Shown here piece after piece: positions 21,598 to 38,680 of a stretch of DNA of 64,000 nt (positions are counted from its first letter, which is position 1; each line of letters starts with the position of its first letter). The notes beneath the pieces are model-generated. The model ran no database searches, was not told the DNA's origin, and was given only the letters and a program-made list of their open reading frames with translations. The position numbers and the translations under genes were made by a program. The stretch comes from Antedon bifida (taxonomy: Eukaryota > Echinodermata > Crinoidea > Comatulida > Antedonidae). The stretch covers positions 26,617,001-26,681,000 of the forward strand of contig OY727099.1 of the NCBI GenBank assembly GCA_963402885.1, read 5' to 3'.

Positions 21598-23730
21598 ATG
21601 TCGGGACAAAAAGCATTTCAATTTTTAGACAAAAATGATCTTGAGTGTGCAATCTGTCTGAAAAGATTTACAGAACCAAAAACACTTGAGTGTCTCCATA
21701 GTTACTGTCTTCATTGCCTACAGAGTTTGCTTGAAACAAGCGGCAAAATAAAATGTCCAAAATGCTGTACACAATATGATGACATAAGTCAACAAGATTT
21801 GAGCAATTTTACTATAAATGAAATGTTAAGTGATCAAGTTAAAAATGTTGAGAAGATTGAAACTGAAAAAACAGCAGAATGTTCAAGCTGTGATAACCAA
21901 CCTGAATACTACTGCTCTGAATGTCAAATTTATCAATGTGGACAATGCATCCAACAGCATAAAATAATCCCTGTATTGAAAGACCATTCATTGTATACTT
22001 TGGATAAAAATTATCTGCCAAATAAATGTAAAATTCATGGATCCTGCATGCTTGAATTTTTTTGTGAAACTTGTTCTAAAAGTGGATGTAAAAAATGTGA
22101 ACTTGTTCTCCGTTGTTATCAAAATAAACATAATGTGATTCCATTCAAGATTGCTGTAGATGAGTTTAATCAAGATGTTACAAAAGTTATGAAAAGTGCT
22201 GAGGAAATTAAAGACAAACTAGAAGGAACACGTGATACTCTAACTAAACAAAGATCAGACATGGAATCTGAATTAAAATTATGCAGAACAGCGATTGAAT
22301 CACAAGAAAAAAACATTATTAAAAAGGCTCAGGAGAAAACAAGAGCAATGTTGATGGACCTTGACAAGATTGAAAAAGAAAATAAAGAACTTATTGATGA
22401 CAGAGTTAAAAATATTGACTCAAAATTGACGAACTTTAAAGAGATGTTGCCATTAATTAATACAATGATGAACAAACCAGAAGAAAGAGAAACACTTAAA
22501 TCTCATGAGGCAAATGTTAATGTTGTCAAAAAAGAAGTTGTGAAACCACAATTTGATGAATCAGTATTGATTGACCTACCTAGTTTCATCCCTTCTAAAA
22601 ACTTGGATAATGTGATAAACTTAGAAGGAATTGGTAAAATTGGTGAATGTGTGTATGAGGTTGCTAAAGATAACAGACGTATTACAGTCACAAAGGGACA
22701 GCTGTTTACAGTTAATATTTCGAGTGCAGAAGGAAGCGAGACTTCTCTGTTGTCTGCCACTTTGATTAACAAATCAGGTGAAGAATCGGCTGTTGAAGTA
22801 AAATACATGGGAAGTGGAGAGTACAAAGTAACAGGAAGACCCTACAAAGAAGGAAACTGGAAGATGAAGATCACTGCTAAAGCAAAAGAAATCAAAGGAT
22901 CACCAGTGAACATAAAGGTGGAAGGCCTAGGACTTGTACATACCATTGGTAACATTAAAAAGCTTCAAGTACACAAGCAATTTGTACAAGATGTATTACT
23001 AGATCGAGATGGGTGTATATTAGTATCAAACTGCAGCCAAGGCTTGTTAAAGTTTAAAAAAGAATACACTTTTACTTGTAGGATTTTATTACAACGCCCT
23101 GTAAATATTTCCTATATGCATCAAATGGGTGATGGTCACATTGTGTATAGTGAAACCTTAAACAAAACTGTCGTCATGTGTGATGATCAATTTAAACAAA
23201 TTCGTACATTTGGTTTTGGAACACTAAAAAACCCACGTGGATTGACAGTAAATAAGGAAACTAGAACCATGTATGTTGCCGATGATGAATGTCATTGTGT
23301 GTTTAAATTCAATGTTGATAATGGTGAACTTCTTGGTAAAATAGGTTCACAAGGCAGTGAAGAAGGTCAAATGATTTGGCCTGAAGGCATTACTGTTACA
23401 AACACGGGAAATCTAATTGTTGCAGACAATGGAAATCACAGAATACAAATGTTTGATGCAAATGATAAGTTCATGAGAATTCTTGTACGCAGTGGTAGGA
23501 AAGATGGTCATATTCGCAATCCTCATTACGTAATCACAGATTCTGAGGAAAACATACTGGTATCTAGTAATAACAAACTTCAATTATTTGATAAAACTGG
23601 GGTTTTCATCAAACGAATAGATAATAGTGAACTAAACACTCCCCTTGGAATTGCAATAATCTCTCATCAACCAAGAAGGGTAGCTGTAGCAAACTGTGGA
23701 TCTAACAATGTAAGAATATACAATTATTAA
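21598..23730 (+). CDS. TRIM-NHL E3 ubiquitin ligase-like protein, copy 4
   Basis: 710 residues, one coding exon, ATG directly after 'ttttaacag'. All RING ligands are kept, but the loop between them differs (CLKRF; 'CLHC' in place of 'CFHC'). Filamin domain and NHL repeats are intact; one NHL repeat reads 'MIWPEGITVTNTGNLIVADNGNHRIQMFD' in overlapping parts, a typical NHL signature. It is the last gene of the cluster, 560 bp from the last visible CDC5L exon on the opposite strand. Confidence 0.9.
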   Translation: MSGQKAFQFLDKNDLECAICLKRFTEPKTLECLHSYCLHCLQSLLETSGKIKCPKCCTQYDDISQQDLSNFTINEMLSDQVKNVEKIETEKTAECSSCDNQPEYYCSECQIYQCGQCIQQHKIIPVLKDHSLYTLDKNYLPNKCKIHGSCMLEFFCETCSKSGCKKCELVLRCYQNKHNVIPFKIAVDEFNQDVTKVMKSAEEIKDKLEGTRDTLTKQRSDMESELKLCRTAIESQEKNIIKKAQEKTRAMLMDLDKIEKENKELIDDRVKNIDSKLTNFKEMLPLINTMMNKPEERETLKSHEANVNVVKKEVVKPQFDESVLIDLPSFIPSKNLDNVINLEGIGKIGECVYEVAKDNRRITVTKGQLFTVNISSAEGSETSLLSATLINKSGEESAVEVKYMGSGEYKVTGRPYKEGNWKMKITAKAKEIKGSPVNIKVEGLGLVHTIGNIKKLQVHKQFVQDVLLDRDGCILVSNCSQGLLKFKKEYTFTCRILLQRPVNISYMHQMGDGHIVYSETLNKTVVMCDDQFKQIRTFGFGTLKNPRGLTVNKETRTMYVADDECHCVFKFNVDNGELLGKIGSQGSEEGQMIWPEGITVTNTGNLIVADNGNHRIQMFDANDKFMRILVRSGRKDGHIRNPHYVITDSEENILVSSNNKLQLFDKTGVFIKRIDNSELNTPLGIAIISHQPRRVAVANCGSNNVRIYNY

Positions 23731-29372
<5,642 letters not shown>

Positions 29373-29821
29373 AGTGGCATTAAATACTCAAGAAATGTAG
29401 TGAAATTATCAGTTTTCTGCCGGGGCTGGAAACACTTCGGCCGTGTGTGTGTGGTGGTGGCGTCGTTCGCGTGGATTAGACTTCAATCAGCCGTTCGCTT
29501 ATATTTCAGTAAACAAAATACATGCAAAACAACGTAAGAAATGGCAATAAAAGATAGTCTAACTAACTGGTGGTGACCCTAAAATATTATACGGTACGTA
29601 ACTATCTATACAGAATTAATTAACACATTTAAGAACGTGACTTTAGGTTACTTATTTGAGATTTAAGTGTTATATACCTGTTTATTGGGCTGATCATCAT
29701 GCCTTGTGATTGGCTGGATCTTTTCTGATACGCATGAGTGCACATCACATGTGTGAGATGCATGGAGGGTATGTTTTTATTTTGTCAGAAAACTTAGAAA
29801 TCACTACTTCGGTGGAAGAAG
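29373..29821. promoter_or_regulatory. Divergent promoter region of CDC5L and QRSL1
   Basis: 449 bp separate the two start codons, which point away from each other. Holds an inverted CCAAT box ('gtgattggct', about 29706-29715). No TATA box is obvious on either side, in line with a shared housekeeping promoter. Co-regulation is inference. Confidence 0.6.
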
Positions 29822-32800
29822 ATGTCTAAATACAAGATCAAAGAAGTAAGTTTGTCACTACGTCTATTCTAAGCTGGTGGTCTTATTGTGAACTATAGAG
29901 TAGGCTAGCTAGGCCTTACTACTAACTAGAAAAAGAAAAGGGAGCCTAGGCTAGGCTAGGCCTACAACTCTGGAGTCTTAGTTAGGAAAACTACTACTAC
30001 TACTACTAGGCCTAGTAGTACTAATACTATCTACTGGCTAGGAGGAGTGTACAAACTAGACGGATCCCCTACTAGTTATCCAAGGTAGGCAACAGTACAC
30101 TACTTATACTAGTCTATGGCCTCACGGCTAGCTAGAAGTAGGTCATCACCACGCATGTAAATAAGCTTGTGTTGTGAGGTGTGTCATTGTGATTGGCCCA
30201 AAGTTACACATACATTTGAAGTTAGTATTTCTTTTCAAATTCCAGATCATAAGGCAGTTAAAAGAAGGCAAATTATCAGCTAATGAACTTTACTCTCGCT
30301 GTCGAAAACGAGCACAAGTTTTCAGTGAATTGAATTTTTTTGTCACAACAACGTTTGATTCAGCCAAATACAACGTAGAAGAAACGGATCAACGCATTTC
30401 AAAAGGTTAACTAGTTTGTTTTAAATGTTCACTTTGAATACTTTTTCTGCTTGAATATCATCAATATCATATGATATAATATAACTCTCAACATACTAAC
30501 TAACTCAACATTTTGTTACTTCAGAAGATGGTTGTTCTAGACAGACAAACAAACAATCTCAATTATCTCTTATTACTATTTTCTATTTCAGGAAACACAT
30601 GATGTACCCACAAACATCTCTTTACATGTTCCTTAACCAGTCTTTTGAGGTGTAATCACTCGCCTAACACGCTCTTAAAATACCCCCAAAGAAGGCACAC
30701 CTACAAGAACCCTGAATGTGTGAGGAGTGCAATTCTCAAAAGACAAGGCCTGCTTAACCATCACAAGTTTATTTATTTTTGTTTTTTAGGTGAACTTTTA
30801 AAATTACTTGATGGAATTCCTGTTGCTGTGAAAGACAACTTCTCCACTAAAGATGTTACAACAACATGTGCTTCTAAAAGTCTTACTGGTATGACATCAT
30901 CATTCCATTATACTGTAGGTTTATATAATTGTAAAGCTAACGTAATACCAATATAACAAGAAGTAGTGGAGGTTGCAGAAATCATCTAGATTTTCTACTG
31001 AATGATCAAGACAAAAATAAATACACAAAAGGATACACTTAAACAAAGGAGCATTAGAAGGAATTCCAATCAAGATTCCTAAAATTGCTTAGTTTATTAA
31101 TTATATTTATTAATTTATTCTGTATATTTTTTTTTATATTGTGTGAAACAATAAACTTGAAACTAGTCCCCATTTAGATTAGTTACTTCAAATGTGAGTG
31201 AGTATGCTTTAAATGCCTAATATAGTTTGATTGTTTCTAGTAATGCTAATAGACTTCTATATTAAGGCTATTCTTTATGATGCATTTAAAATAATTATTT
31301 TATAGATAAAGTTAATGGTTTTTTTCTACAGGTTACAAACCACCATACACTGCGACTGTTGTTAAACGAATGTTGAATGAGGGCGCTATCAGCATGGGAA
31401 AACTCAACCTGGATGAATTTGCAATGGGGTAAGTTTCAATAACAATTCATATGTCACATTTCAGCAAAAGTCCTATTTTAACTAGAAATTATGATTTATG
31501 ACTTTGATTTCACTCAAACTTCAATTCTAACATAACTTTAAAGCCCCCTTCCCTACGTTTTTTAGATCTAATTTAAGATCACAAATTATATTTAATGTAA
31601 AAATAATACTATGTGGTCCTATTGCGATAACTTTTTTCGTCTTTAAACGGTTAAAAATGTGAAAAATAAGTCGATTCTAATAATTATAGCGGCCCGCTAT
31701 AAATCCCAAAATGCATTGCGCGCGGATTGATATTTTTGTTTTTCACCTGTAATTCGCCCACTTTTCGATCGATCGTGAGGCCAAAACAAATGGAAGACTC
31801 CTAACTTTTCAGCGAAAATACCGGGTTTTCCCCAATTTGTATCAACGGAGTCTGGCAAAAATAGAAAGACAATTAATGCAGCAACTATACAACGTCAGGC
31901 TAGGTATATAGCTAGCGTACGATGTTCGTACGTTACCGATGTTTACCAGCTAGGCCTACAAAACTAAGCCTAGCTAGGCTAGGCCTAAGACCGTCCACGA
32001 GAGGTCAATCGCCGCGAGCTACTTAGGTAGTGCATTGTTTCTCACTTTTTATCATAATTTACCATAAAACGTACATTTAAGACAAGGAATGACATGGTTT
32101 AATGTTTTTAAAGTGATATATATGTATTATTTTCCAAAAAACGTCCAAAATTGCAGGGAAGGGGTCTTTAAAAATACCTAAATTATACTTTAAATATTTA
32201 ATTATTCATAAATGTATAATCTTTACTAGCTTGCAGTTAATGTACTGTGGCGCCCTCTACATTAATTGCTTGTAAAATAAGGAATACTTTAATAAAGAGT
32301 TGTATCACAATACAAACTGTTTTTATGCTACAATTTTTGTTTTGTTTGACATTTTATTTAAGGAGTTATTCAAACACCGGTGTTCATGGTGCAGTTAGAA
32401 ACCCTTGGCGATATCCATTTGAACGTTCAGAAAAAATAAATACTCAATCTGAGGCAGGTCATGAGACCAGTATCAGGGATTCTGATTGGTTTACGACTGG
32501 TGGTAGTTCCGGTGGTAGCGCTGTGGCTGTTGCTGTTGGTGCTTGTTTTGCGTAAGTTAATTTTCATCTCATTTTTAGATTTGTTAATTTTTCTGCTAAA
32601 TTTGCCAAATAAGTGATGATGCTTGTATTTTTATGACATTGCTGAATAAAGAAACTCCTAAAAAGTTTAATATGTTTTTTTGAGTATTAAACGTCTCTTT
32701 TAAATAATCTGTGGTTTTTCAATGTTTTCAGTGCCTTAGGTTCAGACACTGCAGGCTCTGGCCGAGTACCTGCTGCTTTGTGTGGAGTAGTCGGCTACAA

Positions 32801-35598
32801 ACCAACATATGGACTTTTGTCAAGATATGGTCTCATCCCATTAGTTCACTCCCTTGACTGTCCTGGTATATTAACAAGATATATAGATGATGCTGCTCTA
32901 GTTTTAAGTAAATATCATTTTAACATTTATAATTGGTACAGTAATATGAATTAGCTATTGTGGGTTAATGCAAAATATATAATATTAATACTGTAATATT
33001 TGTCTTTTGTATAGCGCTTTTAAGCGCTATACAAAAGACAAATATTACAGTTAAAACCAATCAATTTTCCCACAAGGCTCGAAACAAGGTGGAAATTACA
33101 TCATTTCATATGCTATATACTGTAGTTGTGAAATATACTGTAGGCTCAGCTGTTAATCATGTGTACATCAAGCTGTAAAATACATTCTTAGTATGGCAAC
33201 ATACCTCCCTGATACCACATTGTTCCTGTGTGTGTAAACCATTAGGGAGTAATGCGTTTGAGAACAATTCGTTGTAATGGGTACTATCCTGTGCACCAAA
33301 GTAAAACACCCTTAAGCTCTGTCTACACTATCAAACTAGTTTAACAAAAAGAGTGTGATGTACCCAAATATGGTAGTGATGTGCCCAAATATGGTAGTGA
33401 TATGACATCATCGTGTCTATGTATGAGCACATTACATCTTTCTGTGACATAAAGTTTGATAGTGCAGACAGACCTTTAAATTTTAAACTGTAACTTAAAT
33501 ATTTATTGATTGAGTTACAGAGTATGTTTTACGGAATAGACATCTTACTGTAACTTATTTTTAATAGCATTAATTAAACTTAAATTTAAGGAAATTCCTA
33601 TTTAAAAGCCAACCAGAAAACAGCAAGGTATTTGTCATTTTACTTTCTTCTTTCAGATGCCATTGGAGGACATGATCCGCTTGACTCAACATCTGATGCA
33701 AGACCATTTCCACAAATTTCCCTACCTGAAGATATTTCTGTTCAGAAATTGCACATTGGAATCCCAAAGGTATTACAGTATATGTGATATACCTGTTATC
33801 TACAGTATAAGTTTGGAGTTCATTTCTTACTTAACTTTTTGGTTAGCCAAACTAAGTTTTCTGAAGTTGTCATAAAAATGTTGTTATATAAATAAATTAA
33901 AAACCTAAATATTCCAGTTCTTATTAGACAATTTATATATTTTTATTTGATATACAGTAAATAAATTATTAAAATGTTTTAATATTTATTAGGAATTCCG
34001 TTCGCCCTACACAACAGATAAAGTTTTAGAGGCGTGGTCAAGGTGTATTGACATGTTTGAGGCGGGCGGGGCACGTGTGTCGCAAGTCTCACTACCCAAT
34101 CACCAATATGGGTTGTCATGTTACAATATCTTAAACAACGTAGAAGTGGCCTCAAATATGTCTATATATGATGGTGTAGAATTTGGTAAGTACAAGGTAC
34201 CCTCTAACATACTGTTATTTGATTTAATTTTCATTGACATAAAACTTGGTTCCCAGGATGCAACACAAAGATGTAAGCTCAACATAAGTAACTTGACCAA
34301 TCACAAGCAATGGACTGTCCCACTTGTCGCTTGTGGTTCGTCAAATTGTTTGCATTTTACTTACATCCTTGCGTTGCGTACAAAAATTAAGATTTAAATA
34401 ATTGAGTATAAGTTTTGAACATTAAGTAACTTAACAACAATAAAATAATTATTACCTTTTCCAAATGAAGAATGTGGTGAACTTAAGAATTTAGTTTTTA
34501 CTTGTTGCACTAATGTTATGTGACAGTGTATTGGATTTATATACACCCATCACTCACTGAATATTCTTAATTTTATTATTTTTTACTGTGATAAATGACT
34601 ATAGGTCATCGTAGCGAAAAAGGTGAATCCGTAGATGACCTTTATGCCGAGACGAGACACGAAGGCTTCAATGATATTGTCAGAGGGCGCATTCTGACTG
34701 GGAACTACTTTCTATTAAAAGAGTAAGGCTTTTATATTGTATACATGCATGTATGGTTATGAAAACAGTTTTAGTTTTTGATGCAAGGTTCAACATGTAA
34801 CCTTCACGGAGTATAATGTTGACTTGTGTGACAACTATGCAAAATGTATGATTACATTTCTTTATTTACAAAAGTTTTTTATTATTTACTTGTTTTCTTA
34901 TTTTTAATTTTATACAGCAAGTATGATCAATATTTTGAGCAAGCAATGAAGGTTAGAAAATTAATTTGTAAAGACTTTGAAAATGTTTTTGCAAGTGGAG
35001 TCGACGTTCTTCTGACACCCATAGTTGATTACCCAGGCTTAACTCAAGCTGAAGTTACTTCAAATGAGGACAGATATGCAATGGTGGACTGTGCTGCTAC
35101 AACAGTTAATCTAGCAGGTAATATTGCTTAAACAGCAATATGCTCTTCCATTTTCTTTACCTGCCACCATTATTTCTGTTGACACATTTTCTACACTCTT
35201 ACATGTGACTAAGTTAGAATGTTTATTTTTTATGTAATTTCAAATTTCAGTATACTTCATTTCTGGGAATTAGTAATTTACTAAAATAAATAAATAAAAT
35301 AAGAAAAAAAAAATTCACAAAAACATTTATTATGCAAAAACAATGTATAGCTGTCCTATCTGCTATAATGTTATAGCAATGTATTGTCTTTTATTTTGTA
35401 GGGCTTCCTTCAGTATCTATACCAGTGTGTGTGTCATCTGATGGCCTACCGATTAGTCTGCAACTTATTGCATCACGTTTCTCGGATAAGAGTCTATTAA
35501 GAACAGCAAAGTGGATTGAAAGTCAGTGTCTGTTTCCCTATCACATTCTTGATGAGAAATTAATGAGATATGAGAACATGCTTATCTCAGATACATGA
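29822..35598 (+). CDS. QRSL1: QRSL1, mitochondrial glutamyl-tRNA(Gln) amidotransferase subunit A (GatA)
   Basis: Catalytic subunit of GatCAB, which converts Glu-tRNA(Gln) to Gln-tRNA(Gln) in mitochondria. Eleven exons: 29822-29845, 30246-30405, 30790-30888, 31332-31428, 32363-32551, 32732-32907, 33657-33769, 33993-34185, 34605-34722, 34918-35117, 35402-35598; all GT-AG and in phase. Amidase-signature triad: Lys in '[12 protein letters not shown]', cis-Ser in '[10 protein letters not shown]' and nucleophile Ser in '[13 protein letters not shown]'. The last differs from the usual GatA 'GSDTGGSxRxPA'. Other family blocks: '[11 protein letters not shown]', '[11 protein letters not shown]', '[11 protein letters not shown]', 'SGVDVLLTP', '[11 protein letters not shown]'. 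About 520 residues, close to human. The first coding exon gives only 'MSKYKIKE', and no clear targeting presequence is visible. Confidence 0.92.
31540..32168. mobile_element. Non-autonomous DNA element in QRSL1 intron 4
   Basis: Inverted ends: 'aaagcccccttccctac' at the left and 'gcagggaaggggtcttt' at the right, about 630 bp apart. The interior is CG-richer than the intron and has no long open frame. Confidence 0.65.
32991..33050. repeat. Perfect 29-bp-arm palindrome in QRSL1 intron 6
   Basis: The left arm 32991-33019 is the exact reverse complement of 33022-33050, with two bases between. The arm contains 'tgtcttttgtatagcgctt'. It could extrude as a cruciform. Confidence 0.95.
33313..33479. 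mobile_element. MITE, 'GTCTACACTATCAAACT' family
   Basis: Ends 'tctgtctacactatcaaac' and 'gtttgatagtgcagacaga' are inverted. The core has two 'cccaaatatggtagtgat' copies. Near-full copies lie at 35937-36096 (reverse) and 57087-57250. Confidence 0.8.
34244..34383. mobile_element. MITE-like element with 'gaccaatcacaag' core
   Basis: Inverted halves 'gatgcaacacaaagatgtaa' and 'ttacatccttgcgttgcg' surround 'ttgaccaatcacaagcaatgg' and 'cgcttgtgg'. Relatives lie near 38755, 56478 and 60280. It sits directly after the QRSL1 exon 8 donor. Confidence 0.55.
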
Positions 35599-35936
35599 TG
35601 GTATCAAACCACTTTTAAATTGAATAATTTTTTTAATGACTAAATCTTGATTTGCAGTACACAGCAGAACAAATGATTGGGGTACAATGTCCCTTGAACA
35701 TTAATGTTAGTTCAAATGTATGAGGCTTTACATAACTAATGTGTTCTATCCTAATAACGTTGAGTCGCTGAAGGAGTAAGGTGTTACTACAGTGTGTACA
35801 TGTTCATCTCAATCTCTGGCATTGTAAATGGAAAAATATGCATCATTTGGTGGCAGTTTGACACAAAGACAACTTAAGGAGAGATGAATGTTTCTGTATT
35901 GTAACTAGGCCACTGCGTTTTGAGATGCATGTAGCA

Positions 35937-36096
35937 GCTTAACACAAACTATCAAACTTTATGTGACAAAAAAATGTGCCCATATATGGACATGATGACA
36001 TCATATCACTCACTACCATATTTGAATATATCACTACCATATTTGGGCACATCACACTTTTTTGGCAAACTATTTTAATAATAGACAGAGTTTAAG
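35937..36096. mobile_element. MITE, 'GTCTACACTATCAAACT' family, reverse copy
   Basis: Reverse complement of the 33.3-kb copy ('aactatcaaactttatgtga' to 'ataatagacagag'). The right end is diverged. About 340 bp after the QRSL1 stop. Confidence 0.75.
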
Positions 36097-37702
36097 AATC
36101 TAGTCCATTGTGCTTCGAGACAATTGTTCTATAAAAGTGCATTACAAATACATCCATTATTGCGTGTGTTATTTCTGCAATATTGAAACAATAATTATAT
36201 TAGCAGATAATAGGCCTATTAAAACAAACCATTTGAAATTACAAGGAAAACATGTGATGACCTTTGACCGAATGAGTCGTTTGAACAATACAATGAAAGC
36301 ATCTTGCGAAATGTAACAATTAGAATACAATAGCAATTCTGATTATACATTAATACTATATTTTATTAAAGGAGTCAATAGGAGAAACCTTTTACCATCC
36401 ACAAATATCCACAAAGTATATTTAATGAGGGTGATCAGAGGTTCACAAGACAAACATAATATATACAAGATGCTCTACATAAACAAAGTCTTAAGTCTTT
36501 GGGAGTGGAGTTGTAATTTTGTCCTTAGAAAGGACATGTGATGGGACTTGAACCCAGGACCCTTGGAGTGGTAGCCAAGCATCATAACCACCAAGCCACA
36601 ACTCCACTCTAACCATATTTGATAGGCCTACTCATTAATAGCTGTTTGCAAGAAACGTTCAATGCTAAAAACCCATGTAAAATATAAAATATATTTATAT
36701 AATCTACATTCGTTCATTTTCCTGGGGTTTTTTTTGCTGTTGCTTATTTGTTATTCGTATTAAAAAACTAACAATAAAAAAGTGTAGTGACGTCATCATT
36801 GACTGTTTTGATAAATGACTACCACGCTTAAAACGTTCACGAAAAGATTGTTAAAATGGCATTAACCTGCAGTATTGTTATTGTAAATCATAAATCGATT
36901 TTACTATCTTTATTTTGGCTTGTTTACTTCAACAAAGTCAATAGTATATTTATTTATACGTCAAGTAATATGATATTGGTATTATGTCGAAATCAAAACA
37001 GCAACCAATGCTATTATAGTATTGAGTAGCTATTAAAATGAGATTTCGTAAATCGATTAAAGCATTTATACTTGAAACAACAAAAACTTCAGCTGACTAA
37101 ATGATTGTGATCAACTTTTTAAAGATGATAAGATATCCATTAAATAGATTCCTGTCATTTGATTGGACGATTGTGAGTCACATGCCGTGCAATAGTACCT
37201 ACTATTTATTGAAGAAGCAAATTCTAATCATCTCTCTTGGTTGATCTTATTCACGGCTCGTAGATTTTCTCATCATTTTTTCGATTTTATTATATTGTCA
37301 TTATGTTGATTGCAAAGTCTATACAACCGTATTGATTCTAGACAGGTAATAACAAACTAAAGACACATATTAAGTTTTACAAAAAAACACTTTTATTCGA
37401 AAAATGCGAATTGTGATGAAAAATGTATTGTACGAAGTGCATAACAGATAATGACGGCTACTTAACACGATATCATTGTCAGAGTCCTCATTTAGTATTC
37501 TAGTTATTAGCATAATATCAGACTCTTATATCGAATTCAACCTTTGTAGTAATTGAATGTTGATATGTACTTTGCATCGTGTTGTTCCTGGGCTTGCAAT
37601 ATTAGTATACCTGCGCATGTATCAGTGGTATACCTGGGCAGCATTACGTCAATATGGTTGATCGCAAATAGCTTGAATTCGCGAGGAACGTCATTTTACA
37701 AT
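36097..37702. other. Intergenic region, no gene seen
   Basis: AT-rich. The only clear element is a SINE copy at 36491-36606. No exon with domain similarity or good splice context was recognised. Confidence 0.4.
36491..36606 (-). mobile_element. SINE family 1, head fragment
   Basis: Reverse tRNA-like head: 'gggacttgaacccaggaccc' (B-box side) and 'ataaccaccaagccacaact' (A-box side). The 3' body is missing. Confidence 0.6.
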
Positions 37703-37804
37703 GCATGATGGGAAGGGTTTGGCAGCAAACGTCACGACGCGTACGTACAAACAACAACGTACGTACGCGTCGTGACGTTTGCTCCTAAACCCTTCCCATC
37801 ATGC
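37703..37804. repeat. 46-bp inverted repeat with 10-bp loop
   Basis: Arms 37703-37748 and 37759-37804 match except for two positions. Both carry 'gcatgatgggaagggttt' and the CpG-rich 'cgtcacgacgcgtacgtac'. Confidence 0.95.
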
Positions 37805-38587
37805 GTCGCGCACGCTATATGCGATAAACTTTATGACATAATAGCCATTTTTTTTACTTTGATCAACAATAATTAGACAACAGGAAATGTCTTTGATGCA
37901 TACTATTCATTTAAAACTAATGAGGATGGTAATAAGTGAGAATGTAAGCCAGCATATCGATTTTGTGGCTAAATATGAATGATAAAAATGAAATTTAATA
38001 ACATCAATAATAATAATAATTTTGTCTAATTACAAATTTTATGTGTTTTTTTATGTAACACAGTTTATAGTTATTATAGTTGAGATGGAATAATTTCTAT
38101 CTTGGTCTTCACGGCGAAAATTTTGTGACAACAATTTTACATTATTGTCAAAATCATATACTGTACATTGTTTGCTGTTTTCAGTTAATCCGACACAATA
38201 TGCCATTCATGATACAAAAGGGACAATCATGTGTCAACTATTCAACTATTTTGTTAAAACGGATTCATATATAAAAATCTACGGAAAACGCATAATTTCA
38301 AGACATCCATGTATCACAACAAGTAGGCCTTGCTTCTTCTTAAAATAATGTTGTCCTCTTCTTCTAAAAACTGTTTATGGCTAATTCTACCAAATTTCCT
38401 ATGCTAACATTAATTGTGAGTAGGAGTTATACCAGTTAACAAAGTGTATGTTTAATGTGTATACATAAAATTTTAATTGATAATATAAAACCTTGTTGGT
38501 TCTATCTCTATGAAGAATTGAATTAAAACATTAAATAAATCTAATGAGATGTGGCTATTGTTAGTAGCCTATATTCAGTGTTGAAAC
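37805..38587. other. 3' flank of the minus-strand microexon gene
   Basis: AT-rich, no coding exon seen. Expected to contain the 3' UTR and poly(A) site of the gene whose last coding exon is 38588-38680. Confidence 0.4.
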
Positions 38588-38680
38588 TCAAAGCGTCTTG
38601 ACTAGAAGTGTATTTAAAATGCATCCAGTGATGAAGAATAGACTACCAGAATATGATACAGAACCGCTTGCTGTGGTCAT
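38588..38680 (-). CDS. Microexon gene, last coding exon (hydrophobic C-terminus)
   Basis: Acceptor 'aactgtttcag' then 30 codons and TGA. Small residues (SGSVSYSG) before 18 mostly hydrophobic residues ending in VKTL fit a GPI-anchor signal or a membrane segment. Confidence 0.7.
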   Translation of the reverse strand: MTTASGSVSYSGSLFFITGCILNTLLVKTL

